NCBI GenBank assembly: GCA_026647215.1 | Contig: JAPKHC010000001.1 | Span: 186,001-250,000, forward strand | Source: F1-120-MAGs118 sp013360535 | GTDB lineage: Bacteria > Planctomycetota > UBA1135 > GCA-002686595 | Direction of reading: 5' to 3' | Length of the DNA stretch: 64,000 bases | In this document: positions 25,169-33,471 of the stretch, piece after piece | Layout: each line of letters begins with the position of its first letter | How positions within the stretch are numbered: position 1 is the stretch's first letter | Program-made: the position numbers and the translations under genes | Notes under the pieces: model-generated | Seen by the model: the letters and a program-made list of their open reading frames with translations, nothing else | The model's database searches: none | What the model was told of the DNA's origin: nothing

Positions 25169-26936
25169 GTTCCTGCTCGCCGCGCTCGCGCTCGTCGCGA
25201 CCTGCGGTTTCGTGCGCGTCGAGGCCGCCAGCGCGCGCCCCGTCCTGCAGGCCGAGGAAGCGCCGAAGGGTGAGCACTTCGAGTCGCCGCGCGAGGCGAT
25301 CGAGGCCTTCCTGTCGGTCTACGAGTTCGAGCGCACCGGGAGTTCCGAGCAGCTCGAGCGCGCCGCCAAGGTGTTCGAGGTGCGCGAGGGCCTCGCCGGC
25401 GGCGAGCGCGCGCGCAAGCTCGCGGAGCGGCTGGGCCTGGTGTTCGACCACGTCACGCTGATCGATCCCGCGCGCGTCGAGCGCGAGCTGGTCACGCTCG
25501 ACGACCGCCACGCGCAGTGGAGCGTGTCGAGCGAGGTCGACCCGTCGTTCACGGTGCAGATCGGCTTCGTGCGCACCGACGCCTTCGGCTGGCTGATCGA
25601 CTCGCGCACCTGCGCGCAGATCGAGGGCTGGTACGTGCGCGCGAGCGACCTCGCCCGCATCGCGGCCGTGGGGGACAAGCCGCGCACCACGGCGGAAATC
25701 GTGCGTTCGCTGGTGCCTTCCAAGCTCAAGCACGGCGGCTGGCTGCTCGAGCCGTGGCAGTGGGTCGGGCTCCTGCTGCTGTTCCTGATCGCGTTCTTCT
25801 TCGAGCGCATCCTCACGCTGTCGGTGCGTCCGCTGGTGCGCCGGCTCGCGCGCTTCGAGGGCGTCAACCTGCCGCCCGACGTGCTGGCGCGCTTCGAACG
25901 GCCGTTCGGCTGGTTCCTGCTGGCGTGGCTGTGGCTGGGCGGCGTGCAGCTGCTCGACCTGCCGGTCGCGGTGTACGCGCCGTTGCGACTGGGCGTGCAG
26001 CTCTTCACGACGGTGATCGGCGTGTGGACGCTGTACGCGGCGACCGACGTCGTGTGCTGGCCGCTCAAGGTCAAGGCCGACCAGAGCGAGAACAAGTTCG
26101 ACGACATGCTCGTGCCGCTCCTGCGACGCACGGTCAAGATCCTCGTCGTCATCGTCGGTCTCGTGTTCTTCGCGTCGCAGCTCTCCGGCGACCTGTGGCA
26201 CATCCTCGCAGGCCTCTCGATCGGCTCGCTGGCGATCGGCTTCGCGGCCAAGGACTCGATCGAGAACCTGTTCGGCACGTTCACGGTGCTGCTCGACGGC
26301 CCGTTCCGCATCGGCGACGTGGTCAAGATCGGCGGCGACATCGAGGGCTCGGTCGAGGAGGTCGGTTTCCGCTCGACGCGCATCCGCACGCCCGAGGACA
26401 GCCTGATCACGGTGCCCAACTCGCGCTTCATCTCGAGCAGCGTCGACTGCCTGGGCGCCCGCCGCGCGCGGCGCGTCCGGGTCGTGCTCGGCGTGACCTA
26501 CGACACGCCCGCGACCAAGATCGAGGCCTTCTGCGAGGGCATCCGCGAGCTCGTCCGCGCGCACCCACTCACTGCCAACGAGAACTACCACGTGTGGATG
26601 GCGGGCTTCGGCGCGAGCTCGCTCGACATCGAGATGGTGTTCTTCATTCAGGCTCTCGACTACGGCACGTTCACTCGCGAACGCCACCGCATGTTCCTTG
26701 ATGTCCTGCGCCTCGCCCAGCGCCTGGGCGTAAGCTTCGCCTTCCCGACCACCACGGTCTGGATGGGGCAGCCCGAGGACGTCGAGCACGACAACGTGCC
26801 GGCGGATGGCCCGCAGGGGGTGCTGCTCGGCCGCAGCGAGGCGCGCAACGTCGCCGCGGGGACCGTCGGCAAGCTTCCGGCAAAGCCCGGCCCGGTGCGC
26901 TACGACGTGGCGGACCCCGACTCGCTCCTGCGCTAG
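25134..26936 (+). CDS. MscS-family mechanosensitive ion channel with periplasmic N-terminal domain
   Basis: A 600-residue protein. A signal-like helix at residues 10-30 is followed by about 170 soluble residues, probably periplasmic. Four or so membrane helices follow between about 205 and 380. The pore helix and MscS core read IGSLAIGFAAKDSIENLFGTF near residue 362, then the beta-domain IGDVVKIGGDIEGSVEEVGFRSTRIRTPEDSLITVPNS. The family releases solutes on membrane tension; long N-terminal versions are common in envelope-complex bacteria. ATG 25134 overlaps the transglycosylase gene by 35 nt. A conserved-looking C-terminal tail after residue 545 has no known domain. Confidence 0.92.
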   Translation: MSTLRPSVLVREFLLAALALVATCGFVRVEAASARPVLQAEEAPKGEHFESPREAIEAFLSVYEFERTGSSEQLERAAKVFEVREGLAGGERARKLAERLGLVFDHVTLIDPARVERELVTLDDRHAQWSVSSEVDPSFTVQIGFVRTDAFGWLIDSRTCAQIEGWYVRASDLARIAAVGDKPRTTAEIVRSLVPSKLKHGGWLLEPWQWVGLLLLFLIAFFFERILTLSVRPLVRRLARFEGVNLPPDVLARFERPFGWFLLAWLWLGGVQLLDLPVAVYAPLRLGVQLFTTVIGVWTLYAATDVVCWPLKVKADQSENKFDDMLVPLLRRTVKILVVIVGLVFFASQLSGDLWHILAGLSIGSLAIGFAAKDSIENLFGTFTVLLDGPFRIGDVVKIGGDIEGSVEEVGFRSTRIRTPEDSLITVPNSRFISSSVDCLGARRARRVRVVLGVTYDTPATKIEAFCEGIRELVRAHPLTANENYHVWMAGFGASSLDIEMVFFIQALDYGTFTRERHRMFLDVLRLAQRLGVSFAFPTTTVWMGQPEDVEHDNVPADGPQGVLLGRSEARNVAAGTVGKLPAKPGPVRYDVADPDSLLR

Positions 26937-26948
26937 TCTGGTGGCCCC

Positions 26949-27428
26949 ATGAAGCTCCTCGCCCTCCCCTTGGTCGCTCTTTCCTCGCTCCTGTGGCTCG
27001 CGCCCTCCGAGGTCCATGCCCCCGACTCGCAGGAACGCCGGCGCGAGGAGAAGCGCGAGGGGGGGCACGAGGAGCACTCGCCGCTCGAGGAACGCATGCA
27101 CGCGATGGAGGACTCGATCCGCGCGCTGCGGCGTTCGCTGAAGGATCCGGCCAAGCAGGCGGAGTCGCTGGCGTTGGTCGCGAAGCTCGAGGCGGACATC
27201 CTCGCCGCCAAGGGCGAGACGCCGCGTTTGGCGCCCAAGGTGCCCGAGGCCGAGCGCGCGAAGTTCCTCGTCGACTACCGGCTCGAGATGATCGGGATGC
27301 TCGAGCACACGATCGCGCTCGAGAAGGCGCTGCTCGCGGGCGCGCCCGAGGCGGTGACGGCGGCCTTCGAGAAGCTGCGCGCGCTCGAGGACCCGGCCCA
27401 CGCCCGCTTCACCGAGGAAGAGAAGTAG
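26949..27428 (+). CDS. exported four-helix protein resembling cytochrome b562
   Basis: A 159-residue protein with a signal peptide (about residues 1-23) and a charged linker (EKREGGHEEH). A predicted all-helical domain of about 105 residues follows. Helix pattern and length match the cytochrome b562 fold. A Met (Met53 in MHAMEDSIRAL) sits in helix 1 and a His (His151 in DPAHARF) in the last helix, where the b562 haem ligands would be. There is no CxxCH, so haem would be non-covalent. The similarity is mine by pattern and is weak; a haem-free helical bundle is the alternative. It lies between the MscS and MoxR genes. Confidence 0.55.
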   Translation: MKLLALPLVALSSLLWLAPSEVHAPDSQERRREEKREGGHEEHSPLEERMHAMEDSIRALRRSLKDPAKQAESLALVAKLEADILAAKGETPRLAPKVPEAERAKFLVDYRLEMIGMLEHTIALEKALLAGAPEAVTAAFEKLRALEDPAHARFTEEEK

Positions 27429-27510
27429 GTCGCGCGTCCCGCGCCGGCTAGCCCCAACAGCCTGGGCGCCCGTCCGTAGGGGCCCGGCCCGAGCCCCACC
27501 GCCCCCGATC

Positions 27511-28500
27511 ATGACGCAACCCGCTTCTCCGACCGCTCCCGCCGCCCGCGAGGCCCAGTTCGTGGGCGAGCTCGTGCACGCGCTCCACGAGGTCATCATC
27601 GGGCAGGAGGAGCTGATCCACGGGCTCCTCGTCGGCCTCCTGACCGGTGGCCACGTGCTGCTCGAAGGTGTCCCCGGCCTCGCCAAGTCGCTCGCCGTCT
27701 CGAGCCTCGCCGGCGCCGTCCACGGCAGTTTCAACCGCATCCAGTTCACGCCCGACCTGCTGCCCTCCGACCTCGTCGGCACCGAGATCTACAACGCGCG
27801 CGAAGGCACGTTCTCGGTGCGCAAGGGCCCGCTGTTCGCGAACTTCGTGCTGGCCGACGAAGTCAACCGCGCGCCGGCCAAGGTGCAGTCGGCGCTGCTC
27901 GAGGCGATGCAGGAGCACCAGGTCTCGATCGGTGGCACCAGCTTCCGCCTGCCGGCGCCGTTCCTCGTGCTCGCCACGCAGAACCCGCTCGAGCAGGAGG
28001 GCACGTACCCCTTGCCCGAGGCGCAGCTCGACCGCTTCGCGCTCAAGCTCGTCGTGCGTTACCCCTCGAAGGAGGAGGAACTGCGGGTGCTCGACCGCAT
28101 GGCGAAGACCGAGAACGCGCCCAAGGTGCGCGCGGTGGCGACGCTCGAGCAGATCGTCGCGGCCCGCGCCGCCATCGACCGCGTCGCGCTCGACCCGCGC
28201 CTGCGCGAGTACATCGTCGCGCTCGTGCATGCCACGCGCGAGCCGGCGCAGGTCGGCCTGACCGAGCTCTCCGGACGCATCCGCTACGGCGCCAGCCCGC
28301 GTGCGACGATCTGGCTCGCGCTGTGTGCGCGCGCCAACGCGTTCCTCGACGGCCGCGACTTCGTCACGCCGGCCGACATCAAGCGCATGGCGCTCGATGT
28401 GCTGCGCCACCGCGTGGTGCCGACCTACGAAGCCGACGCCGAGGGCCTGACGAGCGACAAGCTGGTCGCCCGCGTGCTCGAGACCGTCCCCGTTCCCTGA
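27511..28500 (+). CDS. MoxR-family AAA+ ATPase, head of the Bat operon
   Basis: A 329-residue AAA+ ATPase of the MoxR/AAA_3 type. Walker A is GVPGLAKS near residue 50, Walker B is VLADEVNRAP near residue 112, sensor 1 is LVLATQNPLEQEGTYPLPEAQLDRF, and the lid includes GASPRATIWLALCARA. MoxR proteins act as chaperones or activators for partners with von Willebrand A domains. Here four such partners or companions follow directly. The operon matches the MoxR-DUF58-BatABCDE arrangement linked to aerotolerance and envelope stress in Bacteroides and other bacteria. The start has a weak Shine-Dalgarno and no overlap with the upstream gene, so the operon promoter probably lies in 27429-27510. Confidence 0.94.
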   Translation: MTQPASPTAPAAREAQFVGELVHALHEVIIGQEELIHGLLVGLLTGGHVLLEGVPGLAKSLAVSSLAGAVHGSFNRIQFTPDLLPSDLVGTEIYNAREGTFSVRKGPLFANFVLADEVNRAPAKVQSALLEAMQEHQVSIGGTSFRLPAPFLVLATQNPLEQEGTYPLPEAQLDRFALKLVVRYPSKEEELRVLDRMAKTENAPKVRAVATLEQIVAARAAIDRVALDPRLREYIVALVHATREPAQVGLTELSGRIRYGASPRATIWLALCARANAFLDGRDFVTPADIKRMALDVLRHRVVPTYEADAEGLTSDKLVARVLETVPVP

Positions 28501-28509
28501 GCGACGACC

Positions 28510-29445
28510 GTGGCGGACGATCGGGCCACTTCGAGCGAGCTGCTCGCGCCGGAGCTGATGGCGCGCGTGAGCCAGATCCAGGTGCGCACGCACCGGATGG
28601 TGAACGACGTGCTCTCGGGCGCGTACCGCAGCACGTTCCGCGGCTCGGGCGTCGAGTTCGAGGAAGTGCGGCCCTACCAGCCCGGCGACGACGTGCGCAC
28701 GATCGACTGGCTGCGCACGGCGAAGTCCGGCGAGCCCTACGTCAAGAACTACGTCGAGGAGCGCGAGCTGACGCTGTGCTTCCTCGTCGACACGAGCCTG
28801 TCGATGGACTTCGGCTCGCGGCGCTGGACCAAGCGCGAGGTGGCGGCGGCATTGTGCGCGCTGCTCGCGTTCGTCGCGCAGCGGGCGCAGGATCGCGTGA
28901 GCCTGACCTTGTTCGGCGAGAGCGCCGGCCTGCACCTTCCGGCGCGCAAGGGCGCGGGAGCGGTCGCGCGGGTCGTGCGCGAGGTGATCGCCGCGCGACC
29001 GACCGCGGGACGCACGGGCTTCGAGCAGGCGCTCGAGCACCAGGAACGCCTGATGCGGCGGCGCGCGCTGCTGTTCGTCGTCAGCGACTTCGAGGGCTTC
29101 GACGCGCAGGCGGCGGAACGGATCGGCAGGCTCGCGCTGCGCCACGACGTGATCGCCGCGCGCGTCGTCGATCCGCTCGAGCGCGAGATCCCGCCCGCGG
29201 GCCGCATCTGGCTGCGCGAGGTCGAGAGCGAGCGGCTGGTCGAGGTCGACACACGCTCCGGACAGGTGCGCGACGCGTGGAAGCGCGACCACGAGCTGCG
29301 CACCGTCGCGCTCGCCGAGCGCCTGACGCGCGCCGGTGTCGACCTGATCGAGCTGTCGACCGACGGCAACCTGAGCGTCGCGCTCGCGGACCCGCTCGCG
29401 AAGTACTTCCAGATGCGCCGTCGGCGGCAAGCGAGGCCGGCGTGA
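28510..29445 (+). CDS. DUF58/VWA-like protein of the MoxR-Bat system
   Basis: A 311-residue soluble protein with the DUF58 signature: YRSTFRGSGVEFEEVRPYQPGDDVRTIDW near residues 38-66. A VWA-type core follows with a MIDAS-like DTSLSM motif near residue 94 and FVVSDFE. In this family the protein is a cytoplasmic partner of MoxR. It starts at GTG 28510, 9 nt after the moxR stop codon. Its own TGA overlaps the next gene's GTG. Confidence 0.92.
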   Translation: MADDRATSSELLAPELMARVSQIQVRTHRMVNDVLSGAYRSTFRGSGVEFEEVRPYQPGDDVRTIDWLRTAKSGEPYVKNYVEERELTLCFLVDTSLSMDFGSRRWTKREVAAALCALLAFVAQRAQDRVSLTLFGESAGLHLPARKGAGAVARVVREVIAARPTAGRTGFEQALEHQERLMRRRALLFVVSDFEGFDAQAAERIGRLALRHDVIAARVVDPLEREIPPAGRIWLREVESERLVEVDTRSGQVRDAWKRDHELRTVALAERLTRAGVDLIELSTDGNLSVALADPLAKYFQMRRRRQARPA

Positions 29446-30308
29446 TCGCGGCGTTGTGGCTCGCCCTCGGCGAGACGGCGCGTGTGCGCTGGGACGCGGC
29501 ACCGACGCGTGCGGGCGTCGGCGAGCCGATCGTCGTGGGGCTCGTCGTCGAACATCCGGCCGGTGCGCGGGCGTCGCTGCCGCAAGGTTGGCTCGAGGGC
29601 GAGCTCTCGTGGGCGTTGGCGGCGCCGGAGCGGCTCGATGCGGCGAGCACACCGGAGGCCACACGCTGGAGGGTCGAGCTGGCGTCGCTGGAGGCGGGCG
29701 AGCGCGCGCTGCCGCAGGCGCCGGTGGTCGTCGAACTGCGTGATGGCGCGAAGGCCGAGCTCGAGCAGGTGCCGAGCACGATCGTGTTCGCGGCGGAGCT
29801 GCTCGAGGGCGAGGACGCGCCGCGCACGCCGCGCGATTTCCGGCCCGTGGAGCCCGAGAACGCCGGATGGAGCTGGCCGTGGATCGCGGCCGGTGGGGCG
29901 TTGCTCGTCGCGGCCGGTGCGCTCGCGGGTTGGCTGTTGCGCGGGCGTCGGCGCGAGACGGAACTTCCGCCGAGCGCGGCGGCGCGCATCGCGGCGCTGG
30001 GCGCGCGCAACCTCGACGACGCGCAGGTCGTGCGCGAGCTGCACTACGATTTGACCGCGCTGGTGCGCGAGGAACTCGACCGGCGCGACGGCGTCACGCG
30101 GCGCGCGCTCACCGACGAGGAGTGGCTCGCGAGCGCCGAGGCCCGCTTGCCCGCGGAGGCGGCGCAGGAACTGAACGAGCTCTTCCGCTCGGCCGTCGCG
30201 CTCAAGTACGGCGGCGCGAAGGCGACGGCCTGGGCCGTGCGCGACAACCTCGCGCGCGCGCAGCGGGCGCTCGACGCGGCCTCGAACCTCCCGAGGAGCG
30301 CCGCATGA
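29442..30308 (+). CDS. membrane protein of the Bat operon, DUF4381/BatD-tail-like
   Basis: A 288-residue protein. Residues ~1-135 form a beta-rich extracytoplasmic domain. A single membrane helix follows near residue 150 (WIAAGGALLVAAGALAGWLL), then a cytoplasmic helical domain including LHYDLTALVREELDRRDGVTRRALTDEEWL and LFRSAVALKYGG. This layout fits the DUF4381-like membrane proteins often inserted between DUF58 and BatA genes. The exact function is unknown. GTG 29442 overlaps the DUF58 stop (GTGA), and its TGA overlaps the batA ATG (ATGA). Confidence 0.78.
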   Translation: MIAALWLALGETARVRWDAAPTRAGVGEPIVVGLVVEHPAGARASLPQGWLEGELSWALAAPERLDAASTPEATRWRVELASLEAGERALPQAPVVVELRDGAKAELEQVPSTIVFAAELLEGEDAPRTPRDFRPVEPENAGWSWPWIAAGGALLVAAGALAGWLLRGRRRETELPPSAAARIAALGARNLDDAQVVRELHYDLTALVREELDRRDGVTRRALTDEEWLASAEARLPAEAAQELNELFRSAVALKYGGAKATAWAVRDNLARAQRALDAASNLPRSAA

Positions 30309-31381
30309 ACGTCGCGCTCGCCCTCGTGCAGCTCGTCGACACCGTCGGCACGAAAAGTGCCGCGGAAGCGCGCTTCCACGTCTTCGGGGACCTGTACCTC
30401 GCCGACCCGTGGTTCCTCGCGCTGATCGTGCCCGCGCTGCTCCTGCTCCTGTGGGGCCGCGCGCGCAAGGGCATCGAGCCCGGGCGCGTGCCGGTGCTGC
30501 CGCTCGCGCCGCCGCCGCGCACGCTCGTGCAGTCGCTGGGCTGGATCCCGGTCGCGCTGCAGGCGCTCGCGATCACGTGCGTGTGCACCGCGCTCGCGCG
30601 GCCGGTGCGTGGCAACGCCGTGCGCCAGACGATCTCGGAAGGCATCGACATCGCGCTCGTGGTCGACCGCTCGGGCTCGATGAAGTACGAGGACCTCGAG
30701 CAGGGCAAGACGCGCCTCGACGTCGCCAAGGAGGTCGTCGGCGCCTTCGCCAAGCGCCGCATGACCGACCGCGTCGGCTCGTCGGACAGCTGTGCGCTGC
30801 TCGTGTTCGCGCAGTACCCGATGCTGCTGTGCCCGTTCACGCTGGATTACGGCGCTTTCGAGGGTTTTCTCGAGACCGTGCAGTACGTGCGCAACGAGGT
30901 CGAGGACGGCACGGCGATCGGGCGCGGGCTCGCCAAGGCGGTCAGCGTGCTGGCGGAGACCGACGCGCGCTCGAAGGTCGTCGTGCTGCTCACCGACGGC
31001 GAGAACAACGTGCCGGACATCCAGCCGCTGAAGGCGGCGGAGCTCGCGCGCGACAAGGGCGTGCGCGTCTACACGGTGCTCGCGGGCCGTTTCGCGTTCC
31101 AGGAGGACGTGTTCGGGCGCGTGTATCCGACCGAGCGCGAGCTCGACTCGAGCGAGCTCGAGCAGATCGCCGAGATGACCGGCGGGCGCTTCTTCCGCAC
31201 GAAGGACCGCGACTCGCTCGAGCGCACGTACGCCGAGATCGAGACGCTCGAGCGCACGGAGCGGCGCGAGGAGCGTTACACCGAGACCTACGACCTGTAC
31301 TTCGAGCTCCTGCTCGCGGGCCTCGTCGCCTACCTCGCCGCCTGGGCGAGCCACGCCACGTGGGCGCGGAGGTTGCCGTGA
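30305..31381 (+). CDS. batA: BatA-like VWA-domain membrane protein
   Basis: A 358-residue protein with an N-terminal membrane pair (WFLALIVPALLLLLWG and IPVALQALAITCVCTALA). A VWA domain carries a full MIDAS motif DRSGSM near residue 121 and LLTDGENN near residue 237. A C-terminal membrane helix ends the protein. BatA and BatB hold the VWA domain on one membrane face to bind metal-dependent partners. The start is an ATGA overlap with the previous gene. BatB follows with GTGA coupling. Confidence 0.9.
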   Translation: MNVALALVQLVDTVGTKSAAEARFHVFGDLYLADPWFLALIVPALLLLLWGRARKGIEPGRVPVLPLAPPPRTLVQSLGWIPVALQALAITCVCTALARPVRGNAVRQTISEGIDIALVVDRSGSMKYEDLEQGKTRLDVAKEVVGAFAKRRMTDRVGSSDSCALLVFAQYPMLLCPFTLDYGAFEGFLETVQYVRNEVEDGTAIGRGLAKAVSVLAETDARSKVVVLLTDGENNVPDIQPLKAAELARDKGVRVYTVLAGRFAFQEDVFGRVYPTERELDSSELEQIAEMTGGRFFRTKDRDSLERTYAEIETLERTERREERYTETYDLYFELLLAGLVAYLAAWASHATWARRLP

Positions 31382-32421
31382 GCCCGCTCGCGCTGCTCGG
31401 TTTCGACCTGCTGCGGCCCGCGCAGCTCGCGTGGCTCGCGGCGGCGTTCGCGCTGGCGCTGCTCGGGCTTCACGCGCTCGCCCAGCGCAGGCGCGAGCGC
31501 GAGCTGCTCGTCGCGGCCCGGCACCGCCAGCGCTTCCTGCCGCGTTTCTCGCGTTCGATCGCGGCGGCGCGGGTCGCGCTCGCGGTGCTCGCGGCCCTGT
31601 TCCTCGCGCTGGCCGTCGCCGGTCCCGTGCGCGGGTACACGGAGAAGGCCGTCGCGCGCAAGGGGCTCGACCTCGTCGTGTGCATCGACACCTCGCGCTC
31701 GATGCTCGTGCGCGACCTGCGGCCCGACCGCCTGACGCGGGCGACGCGCGAGGTTGCGGGGCTCGTCGAGCGCCTGCACGGCGACCGCATCGCGCTGGTG
31801 GCCTTCGCAGGGGACGCGCGCGACGTCTCGCCGCTCACGCACGACCGCACGACGCTGCGTGCGCTGCTCGAGCGCGTCGACACGAGCGAGAACATTCTCG
31901 GCGGCACGGACCTCGGCGCCGCGCTCCAGCACGCGCTGCAGCTGTTCGACGGCCGCAGCGGCTCGCACGAGGCGATCGTGGTGCTCACCGACGGCGAGGA
32001 CCTCGAGGGCAAGGGCCTCGAGGCCGCGCGCGCGGCGAAGGAGCGCGGCATCCGCATCTACGTCGTCGGCATGGCGACGGAAGCGGGCGGCAAGATCCCG
32101 CAAGTCGACGCCAACGGGCGCGAGTCGTTCGTGAAGGACACGGATGGGCGCGAGGTCGTCTCCGCGCTGAGCGACGCGACCCTGCGCCAGATCGCGGAAG
32201 CTTCGGGCGGCGAGTACATCGCCGCGAGCCAGTCCGCGATCCCGCTCGAGGAGATCTACGAGCGCCGCATCAACCGCCTCGAGGGCCGCGAGCTCGAGGG
32301 CGGGCTCGAGTACGTGCCACACGACCGTTACCAGTGGTTCGGCGTCGTGGCGCTGGTCTGCATGATCGTCGAGGGCACGCTGCGCGAGCGGCGCAAGCCG
32401 CGGCAGGGGAGGCTCGCGTGA
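31378..32421 (+). CDS. batB: BatB-like VWA-domain membrane protein
   Basis: A 347-residue paralogue of BatA. Membrane segments lie near residues 12-32 and 60-82. The MIDAS motif DTSRSM is near residue 102, with GGTDLGAALQHAL and VLTDGEDLEG further on. A last membrane helix lies near residue 310. It differs from BatA in a shorter insertion in the VWA loop. The start is GTG 31378 in the stop of batA. Its role is inferred from the conserved operon. Confidence 0.9.
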   Translation: MSPLALLGFDLLRPAQLAWLAAAFALALLGLHALAQRRRERELLVAARHRQRFLPRFSRSIAAARVALAVLAALFLALAVAGPVRGYTEKAVARKGLDLVVCIDTSRSMLVRDLRPDRLTRATREVAGLVERLHGDRIALVAFAGDARDVSPLTHDRTTLRALLERVDTSENILGGTDLGAALQHALQLFDGRSGSHEAIVVLTDGEDLEGKGLEAARAAKERGIRIYVVGMATEAGGKIPQVDANGRESFVKDTDGREVVSALSDATLRQIAEASGGEYIAASQSAIPLEEIYERRINRLEGRELEGGLEYVPHDRYQWFGVVALVCMIVEGTLRERRKPRQGRLA

Positions 32422-33470
32422 AGGCGCTCGTGCTGTGGATGGTGTTGCAGGCACCCGTGGCGCCGACGCAGGTGGCGCCGCAGGCGGAGCCCGCTCCGCA
32501 TGCGGCCGTGCAGCCGTTCGTGGGCACGTTGCGCGAAGGTCGGCTCGAGCTCGCGCGGCTCTCGAAGGCGGAGAAGCACGAGGAGGCCCGTGCGCTCGCG
32601 GCGGCGCTCGTGGCGAAGCCCGACTTCGACGCGCAGCCCGAGGCGGAGCGCGCGGAGGTGCTCTACGCGATCGGTGTCACGCACGGCCGCGCGCTGCAGA
32701 TCCCCGAGGCGGTCGAGAGCTTCCATCGCGCGCACGGCCTTGCGGGTTCGAGCGCGCTGGGTCGCGCGGCGGCCTACAACGCCGGCACGTACCTGCTGCT
32801 CGGCGCCGAGCAGGTGCGCGAGCAGATTCCCGAGATCCGCGAGAAGCTCAAGCTGCCGCCGCTCGATCCAGCGCAGAGCCCCGCGCTCGCCGCTCCGGGT
32901 GGCGCCGGAGCCGGCGAGAAGGCTCCCGATCCGCTCGAGATCGCGCGGCAGGCGTATCTCGCGGCGCGGATGGAACTCCTGGCCGCGTGGCGCGGCGACA
33001 GCGCGTCCTCGGACGTGCGCGCGAACCTCGAGCTGTGCGTGCGGCGGCTGCGCGAGCTCGACGAGCTCGAGCGCCAACGTGAAGAGCAGCAGCAGGAACA
33101 GCAGAACGAGAAGCAGGACCCCAACCAGAAGCAGGATCCGCAGGACGGGGAGCAGAAGCAGGATCAGGACAAGCAGGATCAGGAGCAGCAGGACCAGAAG
33201 CAGGATCCCAAGGACCCGCAGCAGGACGACACGAACAAGGACGGCGAGAAGAACGAGCCCAAGCCGCAGGACGAGAAGCAGCCCGACGAGTCGGAGCCGA
33301 AGAAGGATCCGGGCTCGCAGGCGGACGAGGCCAAGGAGGAAGAGCGGCCGCTCAGCGCCGAGGAGATGCAGCGGCTCCTGCAGCAGCTCCAGCAGATCGA
33401 CGAGAAGGCCAAGGAAATCGAGGCGCTCCTGCGCGACCGCCGGCGTCAGCCGGTGAAGAAGGACTGGTGA
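32418..33470 (+). CDS. batC: BatC-like TPR protein with long Gln/Lys/Asp-rich tail
   Basis: A 350-residue protein with a hydrophobic N-terminus and TPR-like helices between about residues 40 and 215 (AAAYNAGTYLLLGAEQ, ARQAYLAARMELLAAW). A low-complexity stretch follows from about 220 to 300, made almost wholly of Gln, Lys, Asp, Glu, Pro and Asn with repeated 'KQDP' and 'KQDQ' units. A final amphipathic helix (MQRLLQQLQQIDEKAKEIEALLRD) closes the protein. Tails of this composition are common in BatC homologues. GTG 32418 overlaps the batB stop. Only 1 nt separates its stop from the BatD start. Confidence 0.85.
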   Translation: MKALVLWMVLQAPVAPTQVAPQAEPAPHAAVQPFVGTLREGRLELARLSKAEKHEEARALAAALVAKPDFDAQPEAERAEVLYAIGVTHGRALQIPEAVESFHRAHGLAGSSALGRAAAYNAGTYLLLGAEQVREQIPEIREKLKLPPLDPAQSPALAAPGGAGAGEKAPDPLEIARQAYLAARMELLAAWRGDSASSDVRANLELCVRRLRELDELERQREEQQQEQQNEKQDPNQKQDPQDGEQKQDQDKQDQEQQDQKQDPKDPQQDDTNKDGEKNEPKPQDEKQPDESEPKKDPGSQADEAKEEERPLSAEEMQRLLQQLQQIDEKAKEIEALLRDRRRQPVKKDW

Positions 33471-33471
33471 G

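Noticed and set aside
27429..27510. GGGGC/GCCCC hairpin before moxR as a terminator
   Set aside because: Five base pairs in DNA this GC-rich is expected by chance, and there is no U-tract.
24714..27782. 1022-codon minus-strand frame across the transglycosylase, MscS and b562-like genes
   Set aside because: It spans three real plus-strand genes and their gaps, with no recognisable domain.
33080..33300. Imperfect DNA repeats suggesting a tandem array
   Set aside because: They are codons for the Gln/Lys/Asp-rich tail of BatC, in frame and without a fixed unit length, so not a CRISPR or VNTR of separate function.
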